64,000 nt of DNA from Chloroflexota bacterium (GTDB taxonomy: Bacteria > Chloroflexota > Anaerolineae > J102): contig JAKOVD010000016.1 in the NCBI GenBank assembly GCA_029782215.1, positions 1 through 64,000 of the forward strand, in the 5' to 3' direction. Positions within the stretch are counted from its first letter, which is position 1. The number at the start of each line of letters is the position of its first letter. This document shows, piece after piece, positions 42,654 to 53,589 of this stretch. The position numbers and the translations under genes are program-made. The notes beneath the pieces were generated by a model. The model did no database searches. It saw only the letters and a program-made list of their open reading frames with translations, and was not told where the DNA came from.

Positions 42654-43565
42654 CTATTCAGCTTGCACCGCGCTGGCCGCCCCGGTGATGTCAAGCAGAG
42701 ACATCGTGATGGAGGCCTGGCGGGCTTTGTTGTAGGTCAGGGTGAGATCGCCGATCAGTTCGTCGGCGGCATCCGTGGCGTTCCGCATTGCCACCATGCG
42801 AGCAGAATGCTCGCTCGCGATCGATTCGAACAGGGCCTGCAGAATTTCAACCTCGATCGCGCCTTTGAGGACGGCGCCAAGCACTGTGGCGGCATCCGGC
42901 TCAAAGATATAGTCAGCAGCCATGGCCGCCGACTCTTCTTCGGGCTCAATCGGCAGGAGCTGGCGCACCACCGGTTCCTGGCGAACCGTATTCCAGAAGC
43001 GCGTGTAGCCGATATAGACCGCATCGTAGTGTGAGGCCACGAAATCGTCGCTGACGACGCGGGCAATGGGGCTCACCGAATGCGATTCATCATGCTCATG
43101 GGACAACGCCCGTGCGAAGCTGCTGGCCGGGCGGTCGCCAATGCCGGTGAATTCAGCCCGGATGGGGGGCCCAAACCGGCGCATCCAGTCACGTCCCTTC
43201 CTGCCCACGGCAATGATCTCGACCTCAATGCCCTGCTGCTGCCACTCGCGAATGGCCTTGACCGCAGCGCGAATCATGTTGCTGTTGAGGCCGCCAGCCA
43301 AACCGCGATCAGCAGTGAGCAAGACGAGGCCAATGCGCTTGATCGGACGTCGCTGCAAGAGGGGATTTTCACGCGCCTCGGTGGCACGCAGGCGCGCCAG
43401 AAAGGCAAGCATGGCCTCCGTGCGCTCGGCATAGGGCCGCGTGGCCTGCACCTGGGCCTGAGCGCGCCGCATCTTCGAAGCCGACACGGCCTCCATCGCC
43501 CGGGTGACCTGGGCGATGCTCTTCACGCTGCGGATACGCCGCCTGATCTCGCGTGTGGTCGCCAA
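42654..43565 (-). CDS. atpG: ATP synthase subunit gamma
   Basis: 303 residues, the rotor shaft. Conserved ends are visible: R-E-I-R-R-R-I-R-S-V-K-S-I-A-Q-V-T-R-A-M-E at the N-terminus and an M-V-A-M-R-N-A-T-D-A-A-D-E-L-I near 262 with L-T-Y-N-K-A-R-Q-A-S-I-T at the C-terminus. The start is a TTG at 43565 with GAGGTG just upstream, a weak codon that may tune the 1-copy stoichiometry against alpha and beta. Confidence 0.95.
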   Translation of the reverse strand: MATTREIRRRIRSVKSIAQVTRAMEAVSASKMRRAQAQVQATRPYAERTEAMLAFLARLRATEARENPLLQRRPIKRIGLVLLTADRGLAGGLNSNMIRAAVKAIREWQQQGIEVEIIAVGRKGRDWMRRFGPPIRAEFTGIGDRPASSFARALSHEHDESHSVSPIARVVSDDFVASHYDAVYIGYTRFWNTVRQEPVVRQLLPIEPEEESAAMAADYIFEPDAATVLGAVLKGAIEVEILQALFESIASEHSARMVAMRNATDAADELIGDLTLTYNKARQASITMSLLDITGAASAVQAE

Positions 43566-43577
43566 CTGGCACCTCGC

Positions 43578-45083
<1,506 letters not shown>

Positions 45084-45111
45084 GCGTCCTCCTTCTTTGA
45101 CTCTCAGATGC

Positions 45112-45636
45112 TCAGGCAGCGCGTACACCGAGCGAGTTGCGCAACGCCTCGATCCGTCCGCGGACGCTGTCGTCGACGAGCTTGTCGCCGACACGCACGA
45201 TCACGCCGCCCAAGATCTCCGGATCGACCAGGTACTCAAACTCCAGGTTGGCGCCAAACTGCTGCGCCAGGTGCGCGGCCATGCGATCCTGCTCTGCAGA
45301 CGACAGGGCAATGGCGCTCGTCACCTGGGCTAGCTGCGGGCCGCCCGTCTCCTGCGAGACCACGCGCCCCAGGGCGCCGTGAATCTGGTCCAGGAGACCC
45401 AGGTCGTTGTTGGCCAGCAGGGCGCCGACCAGGTTACGCAGCTCCGCCGGCTTGGCAGGCACGAGGCCTTCCAGCAGCGCCAGTCGCGCCGCGGGTTCGA
45501 CGCTCGCATCCTCGAGTTTGGCTCGCAGTTTACTGTCCGTCCGGATCGCCGTTCCCACCTTGCCCAAGCCATCGATCCAGGGCTCCAGAACGGCTGCAAG
45601 AATGCCGCGGGTATAGGCTTCAGGCGTCCTTTCCAT
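45112..45636 (-). CDS. atpH: ATP synthase subunit delta
   Basis: 174 residues, stator protein that links subunit b to the top of F1. The sequence is typically variable, with the C-terminal signature [21 protein letters not shown] near residue 130. It starts one base after the atpF stop and runs 28 bases ahead of atpA. Confidence 0.92.
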   Translation of the reverse strand: MERTPEAYTRGILAAVLEPWIDGLGKVGTAIRTDSKLRAKLEDASVEPAARLALLEGLVPAKPAELRNLVGALLANNDLGLLDQIHGALGRVVSQETGGPQLAQVTSAIALSSAEQDRMAAHLAQQFGANLEFEYLVDPEILGGVIVRVGDKLVDDSVRGRIEALRNSLGVRAA

Positions 45637-45637
45637 G

Positions 45638-46129
45638 TCAGTTCAAACTCGTCTCGGAGAGGAAATCCTCGATCAGTTTGCGCTGCGTCTTCTCGTCCAA
45701 ACCGCGCCGGACCACACGCTCGGTGGCGAGAAGGGTCAGCTCGGCGATCTGCTTCTGCGCTTCGGCCAGAATGCGCTGCTTCTCGGCCTCGGCTTCTTCT
45801 ACCGCACGCGCCTTGATCGCCTCGGCCTCACGGCGTGCATCCGTCAGGATGTCGGCCTTAACGCGCTCGGCCTGCGCCGAAGCGGCGGCAACGCGGTGCT
45901 GAGCTTCTGCCCGTTCGGCGTCGATCTGAGACATCAGCCTGCTGCGCTCTTCTTCTGCCTCTTTGCGGGCGATGTCGGCAGCCGCCAGACCATCGGCAAT
46001 GCGCTGCTTGCGCTCGTCAAGCATCTTCATCAGCGGCGGGAACAGGAAGCGCCGCAGCAAGAGGTAAAGAATGATGAAGTTGACTATCTGGGCAAGCAGG
46101 AAGGGACCATTGATACCCAGTTGTGCCAT
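45638..46129 (-). CDS. atpF: ATP synthase subunit b
   Basis: 163 residues. One N-terminal transmembrane helix (about 7-27) and a long charged coiled coil rich in Ala, Glu and Arg, forming the peripheral stalk. Only one b-type gene is present, so the stalk is probably a b homodimer. Confidence 0.95.
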   Translation of the reverse strand: MAQLGINGPFLLAQIVNFIILYLLLRRFLFPPLMKMLDERKQRIADGLAAADIARKEAEEERSRLMSQIDAERAEAQHRVAAASAQAERVKADILTDARREAEAIKARAVEEAEAEKQRILAEAQKQIAELTLLATERVVRRGLDEKTQRKLIEDFLSETSLN

Positions 46130-46181
46130 GCCGGCACCTCCTATTGCTGGTTAACGGAAGGTGGGCGATCGCCGGGGGCGA

Positions 46182-46463
<282 letters not shown>

Positions 46464-47513
46464 TTAGTGATGGGCATCTCCGGCATGGCTGTGAGTGCCC
46501 TGCTCGAAGAAGATGAACGTCAAAATGGCGAAGACGAAAGCCTGCATGAAGCCGACAAACATCTCCAGGCCATAGAACGGCAACGGAACAAGGAAAGCTA
46601 CCAGGAAGGCCATGACAAACAACAGGACCTGCCCGGCGAAGATATTGCCAAAGAGACGGAAGGAGAAGCTGACGAGCTTCGCTACCTCTGAGATGAGTTC
46701 CAGAATGCCCACGAAGATGTCGATGGGCTTGATGCCGGTGATCACAGGGTTAAAGAAGCGCCGCCAGTACTTGAAGCCCAGTCTGCGCATGCCCACGATC
46801 TGGGTCGTTACGACCGAAATCAAGGCGAGGGCCAAGGCGACGTTGAGGTCTGTGGCCGCCGCGCGCACGAACGGCGTCAGCACCCAGCCCCCCACGATCG
46901 TGTCCTCGTGCGGATGGTACTCCTTGCCCTGTTGTTCGGCGGCCAGCGCCTCCTGCTGCACACGGGCCTGGTCCACCTTGGTCAACGGCACCTTCGCCGC
47001 CTTCAAGGTGGGAATGCCCAGGATGGGCGTCTCCACCTTCCGGTAGCCAATGTTGATGGTGCCGTTGGAGACGACGTGTGAAACCTCGACCGGCTCCAGC
47101 ATGCCGATGCTGTCGACGCCAGGAATCAACTCCCACCAGTTCGCAAACAGGAGGAAAAGGAGAATGGTCATGAACATCGGCAGCCAACTCCGGGCCTTCT
47201 CACGGCCGCCAATGTCGGTGAGCATGTTGTCGAACATCTCGACAATCCACTCCATCACGTTCTGCATCCCCTGGGGTACTTCTCTGACCTTGCGCACCGC
47301 CAGGAAGGCCAGCACGAGCACCGTGATGTCAGCCAACAGGGTGGCAATCATGGTGTTCGTGATCGGGAAGTTGCCGATCTTCAGGCCGGGGATCTGCTCT
47401 GCCGGCAGCGAAATGGCAGGCAATGGCACACGGATGAAAAGCGCCGAGATGAGGAGAAGCGCCAAACAGACCAGAAGATAGACGAGATTCTTACCCTGAA
47501 ACAGTTTGCGCAC
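46464..47513 (-). CDS. atpB: ATP synthase subunit a, with long internal loop
   Basis: 349 residues, about 80-100 longer than usual. The functional core is normal: the essential Arg lies in the S-F-S-F-R-L-F-G-N-I-F-A-G motif near residue 285. The extra length sits at about 145-225, a hydrophilic loop rich in Glu, Gln and Ala (E-A-L-A-A-E-Q-Q-G-K-E) between early transmembrane helices. The C-terminus ends in a His-rich tail (H-S-H-A-G-D-A-H-H). Confidence 0.95.
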   Translation of the reverse strand: MRKLFQGKNLVYLLVCLALLLISALFIRVPLPAISLPAEQIPGLKIGNFPITNTMIATLLADITVLVLAFLAVRKVREVPQGMQNVMEWIVEMFDNMLTDIGGREKARSWLPMFMTILLFLLFANWWELIPGVDSIGMLEPVEVSHVVSNGTINIGYRKVETPILGIPTLKAAKVPLTKVDQARVQQEALAAEQQGKEYHPHEDTIVGGWVLTPFVRAAATDLNVALALALISVVTTQIVGMRRLGFKYWRRFFNPVITGIKPIDIFVGILELISEVAKLVSFSFRLFGNIFAGQVLLFVMAFLVAFLVPLPFYGLEMFVGFMQAFVFAILTFIFFEQGTHSHAGDAHH

Positions 47514-47525
47514 TAGAACCTCTCC

Positions 47526-47780
47526 TTAACCTTGTTTGAAATCATCGGGAGGGGCAGTCGTCCCATAGAGGGCCTTGACTTTGAACAGAACAATGATGAG
47601 GGCAATGGCGCTTCCGGCGAGCACCCCAAAGAGGGCGCCCCAAGGGGAAGTACCAATGAGACTGTCAATCAGTACACCCAGAACAAGGGGGATGAGAAGC
47701 GCCGGAAGGACCCACAGGGCCAGGTGCAGTGCCAGGCGCACCCATTCCGGCTGCTTCGATGCAGGATCGCGTCGTTGCAC
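47526..47780 (-). CDS. AtpI/AtpZ-like ATP synthase accessory protein
   Basis: 84 residues with two transmembrane helices (about 17-36 and 45-65) and the P-W-G-A-L-F-G-V-L-A-G-S-A-I-A-L loop typical of AtpI/AtpZ, which help c-ring assembly or Mg2+/Ca2+ supply. GTG 47780 is chosen because the longer upstream frame runs through a strong promoter at 47865-47893. First gene of the ATP synthase operon, 12 bases before atpB. Confidence 0.8.
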   Translation of the reverse strand: MQRRDPASKQPEWVRLALHLALWVLPALLIPLVLGVLIDSLIGTSPWGALFGVLAGSAIALIIVLFKVKALYGTTAPPDDFKQG

Positions 47781-47864
47781 GCTACGTAGCCTTGTTCCGG
47801 GCGTCGTCAGGCTGCGGTCAACAAACCGGCAGGAGCTTGATAGAGCCAGAATGCTAAGAACCAA

Positions 47865-47893
47865 AGTATAGCCAATCCATTTTGATCGTGCAA
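47865..47893 (-). promoter_or_regulatory. ATP synthase operon promoter
   Basis: TTGCAC (47888-47893), 17-base spacer, TATACT (47865-47870) on the minus strand; leader about 78 bases. No other promoter is seen inside the operon. Confidence 0.8.
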
Positions 47894-47958
47894 AGCCGAA
47901 CAACTCCTGTGACATACTGCCGAGCACCTGTCGTCGACCGCGCCCCAAGCCGGCATGC

Positions 47959-48735
47959 TCAGCCGGCCCCGCCGGGCGCCTCGAAGTGAATTCGCCATCC
48001 CGCCGGATCAACCACGCTCAGGCGGTGTTCCGCGGCCTCAAGAGGCGCAAAGCCCGCCCGCTGCAGCGCCAGCGCCACCGGTTGCAGATCGTCAGCGCCG
48101 AAGACGGGCTCGGTGGCATGGCGCTGCGCCGGTTGTTTGCAACGCCAGTTGGTCCCCCGCAGCACAAGAGGCAGGTTCTCCAGCACAAGGTGGACATGCC
48201 CAAAGTAGGATAAGCCCACGGGCAGGCCCAGGACGTCGCGATAGAATCTGACGCTGGCGGTGATGTCGTGCGTGTAAAGGGTCAGCTCTGCCAGGGGACC
48301 AAGCGTAGGGGGTCCCCCCGCAGGCACGTCATGGCGCTGGCGTGTGCGCAACAGCCGGCGATCGGCGATGTCCCAGTCGCCCACAGCGGTTTCGTGCGCC
48401 AGCTCGACGGGCGTCTCGTCGGGATCAAGGCAGATCAACAGGCTCATGCCCGGCAGGATCTCCTCAAACACAATCGGAATAGCGTGCGCCAGCAGATAGG
48501 CACGCGCCTGGCCGAAATCAGAGACGGCGAAAACGGGAAGGGCGCCATGAGGTCCCCGGGTGCCACAAGGCGCCGCGCCGGACAAGAATCTCCAGTCCAC
48601 CCCGCCCACCTCATACACGCCGGGGCGGTGAACATCACTTTCCAGACAAAAATGCTCCGCCCAGAAGGCCTGGGCGGAGGTCAGCGATCGCACGTAGGTT
48701 TCGAGCGCGGCCAGGCGAAGACGCCCCTCGCTCAC
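47959..48735 (-). CDS. VOC-superfamily protein with two glyoxalase-like domains
   Basis: 258 residues made of two vicinal-oxygen-chelate units (about 8-115 and 145-255). The second begins L-A-E-L-T-L-Y-T-H-D-I-T-A-S-V-R-F-Y-R-D-V-L-G-L, the classic start, and ends with a D-P-A-G-W-R-I-H-F-E that supplies a metal-binding Glu. Such proteins include dioxygenases, glyoxalases and epimerases. It starts at a GTG overlapping the redoxin stop by four bases. Substrate unknown. Confidence 0.85.
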   Translation of the reverse strand: MSEGRLRLAALETYVRSLTSAQAFWAEHFCLESDVHRPGVYEVGGVDWRFLSGAAPCGTRGPHGALPVFAVSDFGQARAYLLAHAIPIVFEEILPGMSLLICLDPDETPVELAHETAVGDWDIADRRLLRTRQRHDVPAGGPPTLGPLAELTLYTHDITASVRFYRDVLGLPVGLSYFGHVHLVLENLPLVLRGTNWRCKQPAQRHATEPVFGADDLQPVALALQRAGFAPLEAAEHRLSVVDPAGWRIHFEAPGGAG

Positions 48736-49343
48736 TCCTCATCCCCCAACGGTCCCCCGGTATCATCCTCCAGGGCGGAATGATCCCACCGGCGCTGTGT
48801 GTACCAGGGCTGGTCAGGCAGCTCGTAGACGCCCGGATCGCGACCGGCTGCGATATCAAGGGCCATGAGCAAGTGATCGAACTGGTGGATAGGATCGGTT
48901 TCCATCAGGATGGCGAGAACGCGATCTTCCTGCAGCACAAACGACGCATGGGTACGGAAGTTGTTGCCTTCCACGCGCTTGATGGGAACCCCAGCCTTGG
49001 CCGCAAAGGTCCGCTCCGAGTCGCTGAGCGCGTAGATATCCAGTGCCACCAGCTCCAGCCAACGGCCGAGCCGCGGCAGCGTCAAGCCGCTGATCACGTA
49101 CAGCTTCACGCCCCGCTCCTGCAGCATGGCATAGCGGCCGGGCAGGTCGACGCCGCGCGGCGGCAGCGGGAAGGGGTTGACGTCGGCCGGGTTGTAGATG
49201 CAGACGGCAAGCTCGCCCTCCGCCACCAGATCGGCAGGGGTCAGGGTCAACCCGGCCAAGCTGGGAAGACGGACGCGGGGCAGAAACTCACCAACCGTGA
49301 GATTGAGGCCGGACACGCGGGGAGGAGTCAGAAGTTCGTTCAC
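48732..49343 (-). CDS. Redoxin/peroxiredoxin-like protein lacking the peroxidatic cysteine
   Basis: 203 residues with a thioredoxin-like AhpC/TSA fold: V-G-E-F-L-P near residue 17, A-V-C-I-Y-N-P-A-D-V-N-P-F at 46-58 and Y-V-I-S-G-L near 87. In active peroxiredoxins the loop after P-A-D is F-T-P-x-C-T; here it is V-N-P-F-P and the Cys is gone. The only nearby Cys (48) lies in the strand. It may be a non-catalytic or altered redox protein. GTG 49343 starts just 3 bases past the ECH reading-frame end. Confidence 0.7.
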   Translation of the reverse strand: MNELLTPPRVSGLNLTVGEFLPRVRLPSLAGLTLTPADLVAEGELAVCIYNPADVNPFPLPPRGVDLPGRYAMLQERGVKLYVISGLTLPRLGRWLELVALDIYALSDSERTFAAKAGVPIKRVEGNNFRTHASFVLQEDRVLAILMETDPIHQFDHLLMALDIAAGRDPGVYELPDQPWYTQRRWDHSALEDDTGGPLGDEE

Positions 49344-49344
49344 C

Positions 49345-50121
49345 TCACCGCCCCGTCCACTGCGGCTTGCGCTTCTCGGCGAAGGCGGCCATGCCTTCCT
49401 TCTGATCGGCGGTGGCGAACAACATATGGAAAAGCCTCCGTTCGTATTCAAGGCCCTCGTTCAGGCTGAGCTCAAAGGACTTGCCGACCGCTTCCTTGGC
49501 CAGACGCGCGGCCAAAGGCGCCATGGCCGCCACCTTGGCTGCCAGCTTGAGCGCCTCCTCAAGATAGGTCTCGACAGGGTAGACATGGTTGACAAGGCCA
49601 TAAGCCAGGGCCTCAGCGGCCGTCAGACGGCGATCGGTCAGAACGATCTCCATCGCCAGGGCCTTGCCCACGGTCGCCGTCAGTCGCTGTGTACCGCCGA
49701 AGCCGGGCATGATGCCAAGGGTGATCTCAGGCTGCCCAAACACCGCCGACTCGCTGGCAACGATCATGTCGCACGCCATGGCCAGTTCACAGCCGCCTCC
49801 CAGGCAGAAGCCGCTGACTGCGGCGATGACCGGCTTCTTGACGCCGCGAATGGTCTCCCAACGCGCAATGAGATCGTCGGTCAACATATCCACCACGGAG
49901 GCATGGGCCATCGCCTTGATGTCGGCGCCCGCGGCGAAGGCTCGCTCGCTGCCGGTGATGACGATGCAGCCTATGCCGGCATCGGCGTCCAGCTCGATCA
50001 GGGCCGGGCTCAACTCGGCCATCAATTCAGGACTGAGGGCATTCAACGCCTTGGGCCGGTTGAGCCGAATCAGGCCCACCCTGGGGTCGATCCTCTCGAC
50101 CAAAATGTTCTCGTAGGTCAT
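49345..50121 (-). CDS. Enoyl-CoA hydratase/isomerase family protein
   Basis: 258 residues, crotonase fold. Oxyanion-hole segments R-A-F-A-A-G-A-D-I-K and G-F-C-L-G-G-G-C-E-L-A; both catalytic glutamates of true hydratases are present (E115-like in G-C-E-L-A and E in F-G-Q-P-E-I-T-L-G-I-M-P-G-F-G-G-T-Q-R). It hydrates enoyl-CoA, completing beta-oxidation with the dehydrogenase and thiolase at 17-19 kb. ATG 50121 has AGGAG eight bases upstream. Confidence 0.94.
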   Translation of the reverse strand: MTYENILVERIDPRVGLIRLNRPKALNALSPELMAELSPALIELDADAGIGCIVITGSERAFAAGADIKAMAHASVVDMLTDDLIARWETIRGVKKPVIAAVSGFCLGGGCELAMACDMIVASESAVFGQPEITLGIMPGFGGTQRLTATVGKALAMEIVLTDRRLTAAEALAYGLVNHVYPVETYLEEALKLAAKVAAMAPLAARLAKEAVGKSFELSLNEGLEYERRLFHMLFATADQKEGMAAFAEKRKPQWTGR

Positions 50122-50213
50122 GGACAACACTCCTTGTCAAGACGCCATCGCTGGCCGTGCCATGCTCCGATCCGCGGCAAGCCGCCGGACCGCGAACCAC
50201 TCACTACCGGCGA

Positions 50214-50981
50214 TTATGCCATATTCTTGCCGCCATCGACATGCCAGGCCATCCCCGTGACATAGCTGGCGGCATCAGAAGCCAGCCATAAGCACAGCGA
50301 CGCCACCTCCCCGGCTTCGCCCAGGCGGGCCTGGGGTATCTCGGCCAGCCAGCGCGCCATCTGCTGCGGGTTCTCGCGCAGATGTTCGGTCATCGGCGTG
50401 ACGATGACGCCCGGACAGACCGCATTGACACGGATGCCATAGGCGGCCAGCTCGCGCGCCGCCTCCTTAGTGAAACCGACCTGACCGGCCTTGCTGGCGG
50501 CATAGGCGGAGCGCAGGTACAGGGGCTGCGATTTGCCGGCAATAGAGGCGATGTTGACGATGGCGCCCCCGCCCTGGACCTGCATCCGGCGCGCCGCCTG
50601 CTGGGTGCAGAGGAACGTGCCCGTGAGGTTCACATCCAGCGTTCGCTGCCAGGTGGCCAGCGGCTGGTCCAGGATGGAGCTGACCGGCTCGACACCGGCG
50701 TTGTTCACGAGCACGTCGACGCGCCCCCAGCGGCGGTCCACGGCGGCGAACAGGGCTGCCACTGCCTCCGCATCCGCCACGTCACCGGCAAAGGACATGA
50801 CGTCAGCACCGGCGGCAGCCAGGGCCAGGGCCGCCTTCTCGACCCTGTCTGCCTCGATATCGTCGAGGCAGACGGCAGCGCCGGCGTGGACAAAGGCCTG
50901 GGCAATGGCAAGGCCGATGCCCTGCGCCGCCCCGGTCACGCAGACCACCTTGCCTGAGTAATCATAGCGAGGCGCTGGCAT
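50214..50981 (-). CDS. Short-chain dehydrogenase/reductase
   Basis: 255 residues, classical SDR. Motifs: T-G-A-A-Q-G-I-G near residue 16, the NAD-selecting acidic D-D-I-E near 40, N-N-A-G near 92, catalytic Ser in A-S-I-A-G and Y-A-A-S-K (Y-x3-K) near 157, and V-D-G-G near the end. The acidic residues after strand beta2 suggest NAD+ rather than NADP+. It sits between the oxidoreductase subunits and the hydratase, so it may be a 3-hydroxyacyl-CoA or alcohol dehydrogenase. Confidence 0.9.
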   Translation of the reverse strand: MPAPRYDYSGKVVCVTGAAQGIGLAIAQAFVHAGAAVCLDDIEADRVEKAALALAAAGADVMSFAGDVADAEAVAALFAAVDRRWGRVDVLVNNAGVEPVSSILDQPLATWQRTLDVNLTGTFLCTQQAARRMQVQGGGAIVNIASIAGKSQPLYLRSAYAASKAGQVGFTKEAARELAAYGIRVNAVCPGVIVTPMTEHLRENPQQMARWLAEIPQARLGEAGEVASLCLWLASDAASYVTGMAWHVDGGKNMA

Positions 50982-50994
50982 TGTCCTTGCCTCG

Positions 50995-52338
50995 CTATTC
51001 CGGCAGCAGAGCGGCGCTGGCCTCGATCACCGGCAGGTTCTCATCGGCAAACCGGGGCTGGAAGCGGCGCACCGCCTCGGCCAACGCCTCGATCGGAAAC
51101 AGGTTGAGCAGCCTCAGGGCAGCTGCCGTCACGATCAAGGCGCGGTTGGTGCGCGTGATGCGCATGCCGCCGCCGTGGGGTGTGACGATGACCTTGCGCG
51201 CCCGGGTCGCCACCTCGGCAAACTCCGGTGTGGTGATCAGGACATCGTCCGGCGTCATAACGGCCAGGTGGTGGCGCACCTTCGCCAGGCCATCCTCCGA
51301 AAGCAGCACCAGGGCATCCGGCCTGTCGATGCCGGTATAGCGGATCTCTTCGGGGCTGAGGATGATCTCGCTCACGCTGTGCCCGGACTTTACGGTGGTG
51401 GGATAGTCATCGGCCTGCGTGACGTACAGACCGGAGAGGACGCCGGCATAGCCCAGGGCCTGCGCCGCCGACCTCACCTTGGCGCCGGCGGAACCGGCAA
51501 GCACGAGATGGAACTTGTGATCCAGCGCCGCCTTGAACGCCGGTTCGATCGCACGCACCGGCAGCACCGGCTGGCCGGCGCTCTTCTGGCCCTGCCGACG
51601 CACATTCGCCGCGTACTCATCGGGCTCCAGGCGCTGGATCAGGCCGGTCTTCATGCCCAGCGTTTCCACCGTGCCCACCAGCTCCTTGCGTCCAAAGTCA
51701 TTGTTGGGCACGAAGTAGGCCGTGCACAGTTCCCAGATGTCGAGCAGGGCGAACCCCTCATACTGGATCGCCTCGGCGATGCGGTCGGGCAGGTCCTTGT
51801 CGAAAGAGGTCCCCCTATAGACATAACCGGCGCCGTTCACGGCGACGGACGCGCAGATGTCCAGCGGACTTTCCAGGTTGCCGCCGCGCGTGCTGGCGGT
51901 CAACATGCCCCGCGGGGTCGTAACCGAATGCTCCCCGCCCGTCATGCCGAAGTTGAAGTTGTTGAAGACCAGCACCGTCAGCCCGATATTGCGGCGGGCG
52001 GCGTTGATCAGGTGGGTGCCGCCGATGCCGGTGCCGCCGTCGCCCATCATCACGATCACGTTCAGAGCGGGGTTAGCCAGCTTGATGCCGGTTGCATAGG
52101 CCACGCTGCGACCGTGCAGCCCGTGGAAGGCATTGGTCACAAAATACTGGTCGCTGAGGCCCACGCAGCCGATATCCGTGACCAGGACGGTCTGGCGCGG
52201 GTCAAGCTGCAAGCTTGTCAGGGCGGCGTCGAGGTGGTTCAGAATAAACGTATGGCCGCAGCCCGGACAGAAGGGATCGTGCCGTTCGTTCTTGTAGGTC
52301 TCCAGAGGCTGGAGCACGAGATCATTTGCGATTGCCAT
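50995..52338 (-). CDS. 2-oxoacid:ferredoxin oxidoreductase, fused beta and gamma subunits
   Basis: 447 residues. The beta part (about 1-265) has the cluster Cys motif C-P-G-C-G-H at 24-29 and the TPP-binding G-D-G-G-T-G-I-G-G near 99 with N-N-F-N-F-G-M-T-G-G. The C-terminal part (about 268-447) matches the gamma domain (V-L-A-G-S-A-G-A-K-V near 285). Together with the alpha gene upstream it oxidises a 2-oxoacid plus CoA to acyl-CoA, reducing ferredoxin. The exact 2-oxoacid cannot be told. Confidence 0.88.
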   Translation of the reverse strand: MAIANDLVLQPLETYKNERHDPFCPGCGHTFILNHLDAALTSLQLDPRQTVLVTDIGCVGLSDQYFVTNAFHGLHGRSVAYATGIKLANPALNVIVMMGDGGTGIGGTHLINAARRNIGLTVLVFNNFNFGMTGGEHSVTTPRGMLTASTRGGNLESPLDICASVAVNGAGYVYRGTSFDKDLPDRIAEAIQYEGFALLDIWELCTAYFVPNNDFGRKELVGTVETLGMKTGLIQRLEPDEYAANVRRQGQKSAGQPVLPVRAIEPAFKAALDHKFHLVLAGSAGAKVRSAAQALGYAGVLSGLYVTQADDYPTTVKSGHSVSEIILSPEEIRYTGIDRPDALVLLSEDGLAKVRHHLAVMTPDDVLITTPEFAEVATRARKVIVTPHGGGMRITRTNRALIVTAAALRLLNLFPIEALAEAVRRFQPRFADENLPVIEASAALLPE

Positions 52339-52353
52339 TTTCGTCTCTCCGTA

Positions 52354-53589
52354 TCACCCAGCGATCGCCTTTAGGAACTGATCAGGGCTGAGAAGGGCGC
52401 CATCCACGCGCTGCAGGCTCACCACCTCGGGCGGCGTCTGGCGGCTGCGGGCGGCCTGACGATAGACCAACAGCTCGATCTCGCGGGCATACTGGCCATG
52501 ATTCAGCTCGGCGACGATGATGCGGCCGTGCCCCGCCACCGCATCCAGGATCAGGGTTTCAGGCACAGGCCAGAGGGTGTGCAGGGTCAGATCGCTGACC
52601 GGGCGCCCTTCCTGGCGGCTGCGATCGCCTGCCTCACGCATGGCGCGCGCGGTGCTGCCGTAGCTGATCAAGAGCGTGTCCGCTCCGGGGGCCCGGTTCA
52701 ACTGGCCGAAGGCCATCTCATCGCGGTGGTTCTCGATCTTCGCCCGCAGATGCTCATTCAGGCGTCCCACCTTGCCCGGGTCCTTGACCAGCATCCCGTG
52801 CTCGTCGTGGCTCGAGCCGGTAAAGCGGGTAATGTGGGGACCGCCATACGGGCTGGTGGGCGGCGTGGCATCGATCGGGTCAAAATCGTAGGGAAGATAG
52901 GTCTCTTCGGGCCGCAGGCGCTTGTCCGGTTTGCCGGTGACCGCGTTGATGCGAACCGCCTGGGCGCTGCCGTTCCCACCAGACGCCGACGCGATCGCTT
53001 CGGGAACCAGGGGACGCCCGTGCACGGTCACATCGACATAATCGGCGACGTTCACCGTGGCATTCGACATGATCAGCTCCTTGTCCGGGAGCAGGAAGAC
53101 CGGCGTGCGGAAGCGCTCGGCCAGGTCAAAGGCCACTTGCGTCAGAGTGTAGCACTCGCTCACCGAGGAGGGGGCGAGGGCGATGATGGGATAGCCGCCG
53201 CCCGTCCCCCAGCGCACGAATTGAACGTCACCCTGGGCGACGGTCGTGGCCCCACCGGTGGCGGGCCCCATGCGCATCACATCGACGATGACCACCGGCA
53301 CCTCGCCCATGATGGCGAGGCCGATATTCTCAGAATAGAGGGAGATGCCCGGCCCCGAAGTGGCGGTCAGGCAGCGGGCGCCGGTCATCGCTGCGCCGAG
53401 ACAAATGCTCAACGCCGAGATCTCGTCTTCAGCCTGGATGCCAACCCCGCCGGTCTTGGGCAGCTCTCGCAGCATGTGGAGAAGGATGGGCGTCGCCGGG
53501 CTGATCGGGTAACCGGCGAAGAAATCGCAGCCGGCTGCCAGCGCCCCGCGGGCAATGGCCGTGGCGCCATCCACGTATTCGCGAGCCAT
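52354..53589 (-). CDS. 2-oxoacid:ferredoxin oxidoreductase, alpha subunit
   Basis: 411 residues: the pyrimidine-binding domain with F-A-G-Y-P-I-S-P-A-T-P near residue 24 and E-D-E-I-S-A-L-S near 54, then T-S-G-P-G-I-S-L-Y-S-E-N, followed by the transketolase-C-like domain (L-I-S-Y-G-S-T-A-R-A near 310). No gamma domain at its N-terminus; that part is fused to beta instead. It lies 15 bases ahead of the beta-gamma gene and heads the operon. Confidence 0.88.
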   Translation of the reverse strand: MAREYVDGATAIARGALAAGCDFFAGYPISPATPILLHMLRELPKTGGVGIQAEDEISALSICLGAAMTGARCLTATSGPGISLYSENIGLAIMGEVPVVIVDVMRMGPATGGATTVAQGDVQFVRWGTGGGYPIIALAPSSVSECYTLTQVAFDLAERFRTPVFLLPDKELIMSNATVNVADYVDVTVHGRPLVPEAIASASGGNGSAQAVRINAVTGKPDKRLRPEETYLPYDFDPIDATPPTSPYGGPHITRFTGSSHDEHGMLVKDPGKVGRLNEHLRAKIENHRDEMAFGQLNRAPGADTLLISYGSTARAMREAGDRSRQEGRPVSDLTLHTLWPVPETLILDAVAGHGRIIVAELNHGQYAREIELLVYRQAARSRQTPPEVVSLQRVDGALLSPDQFLKAIAG

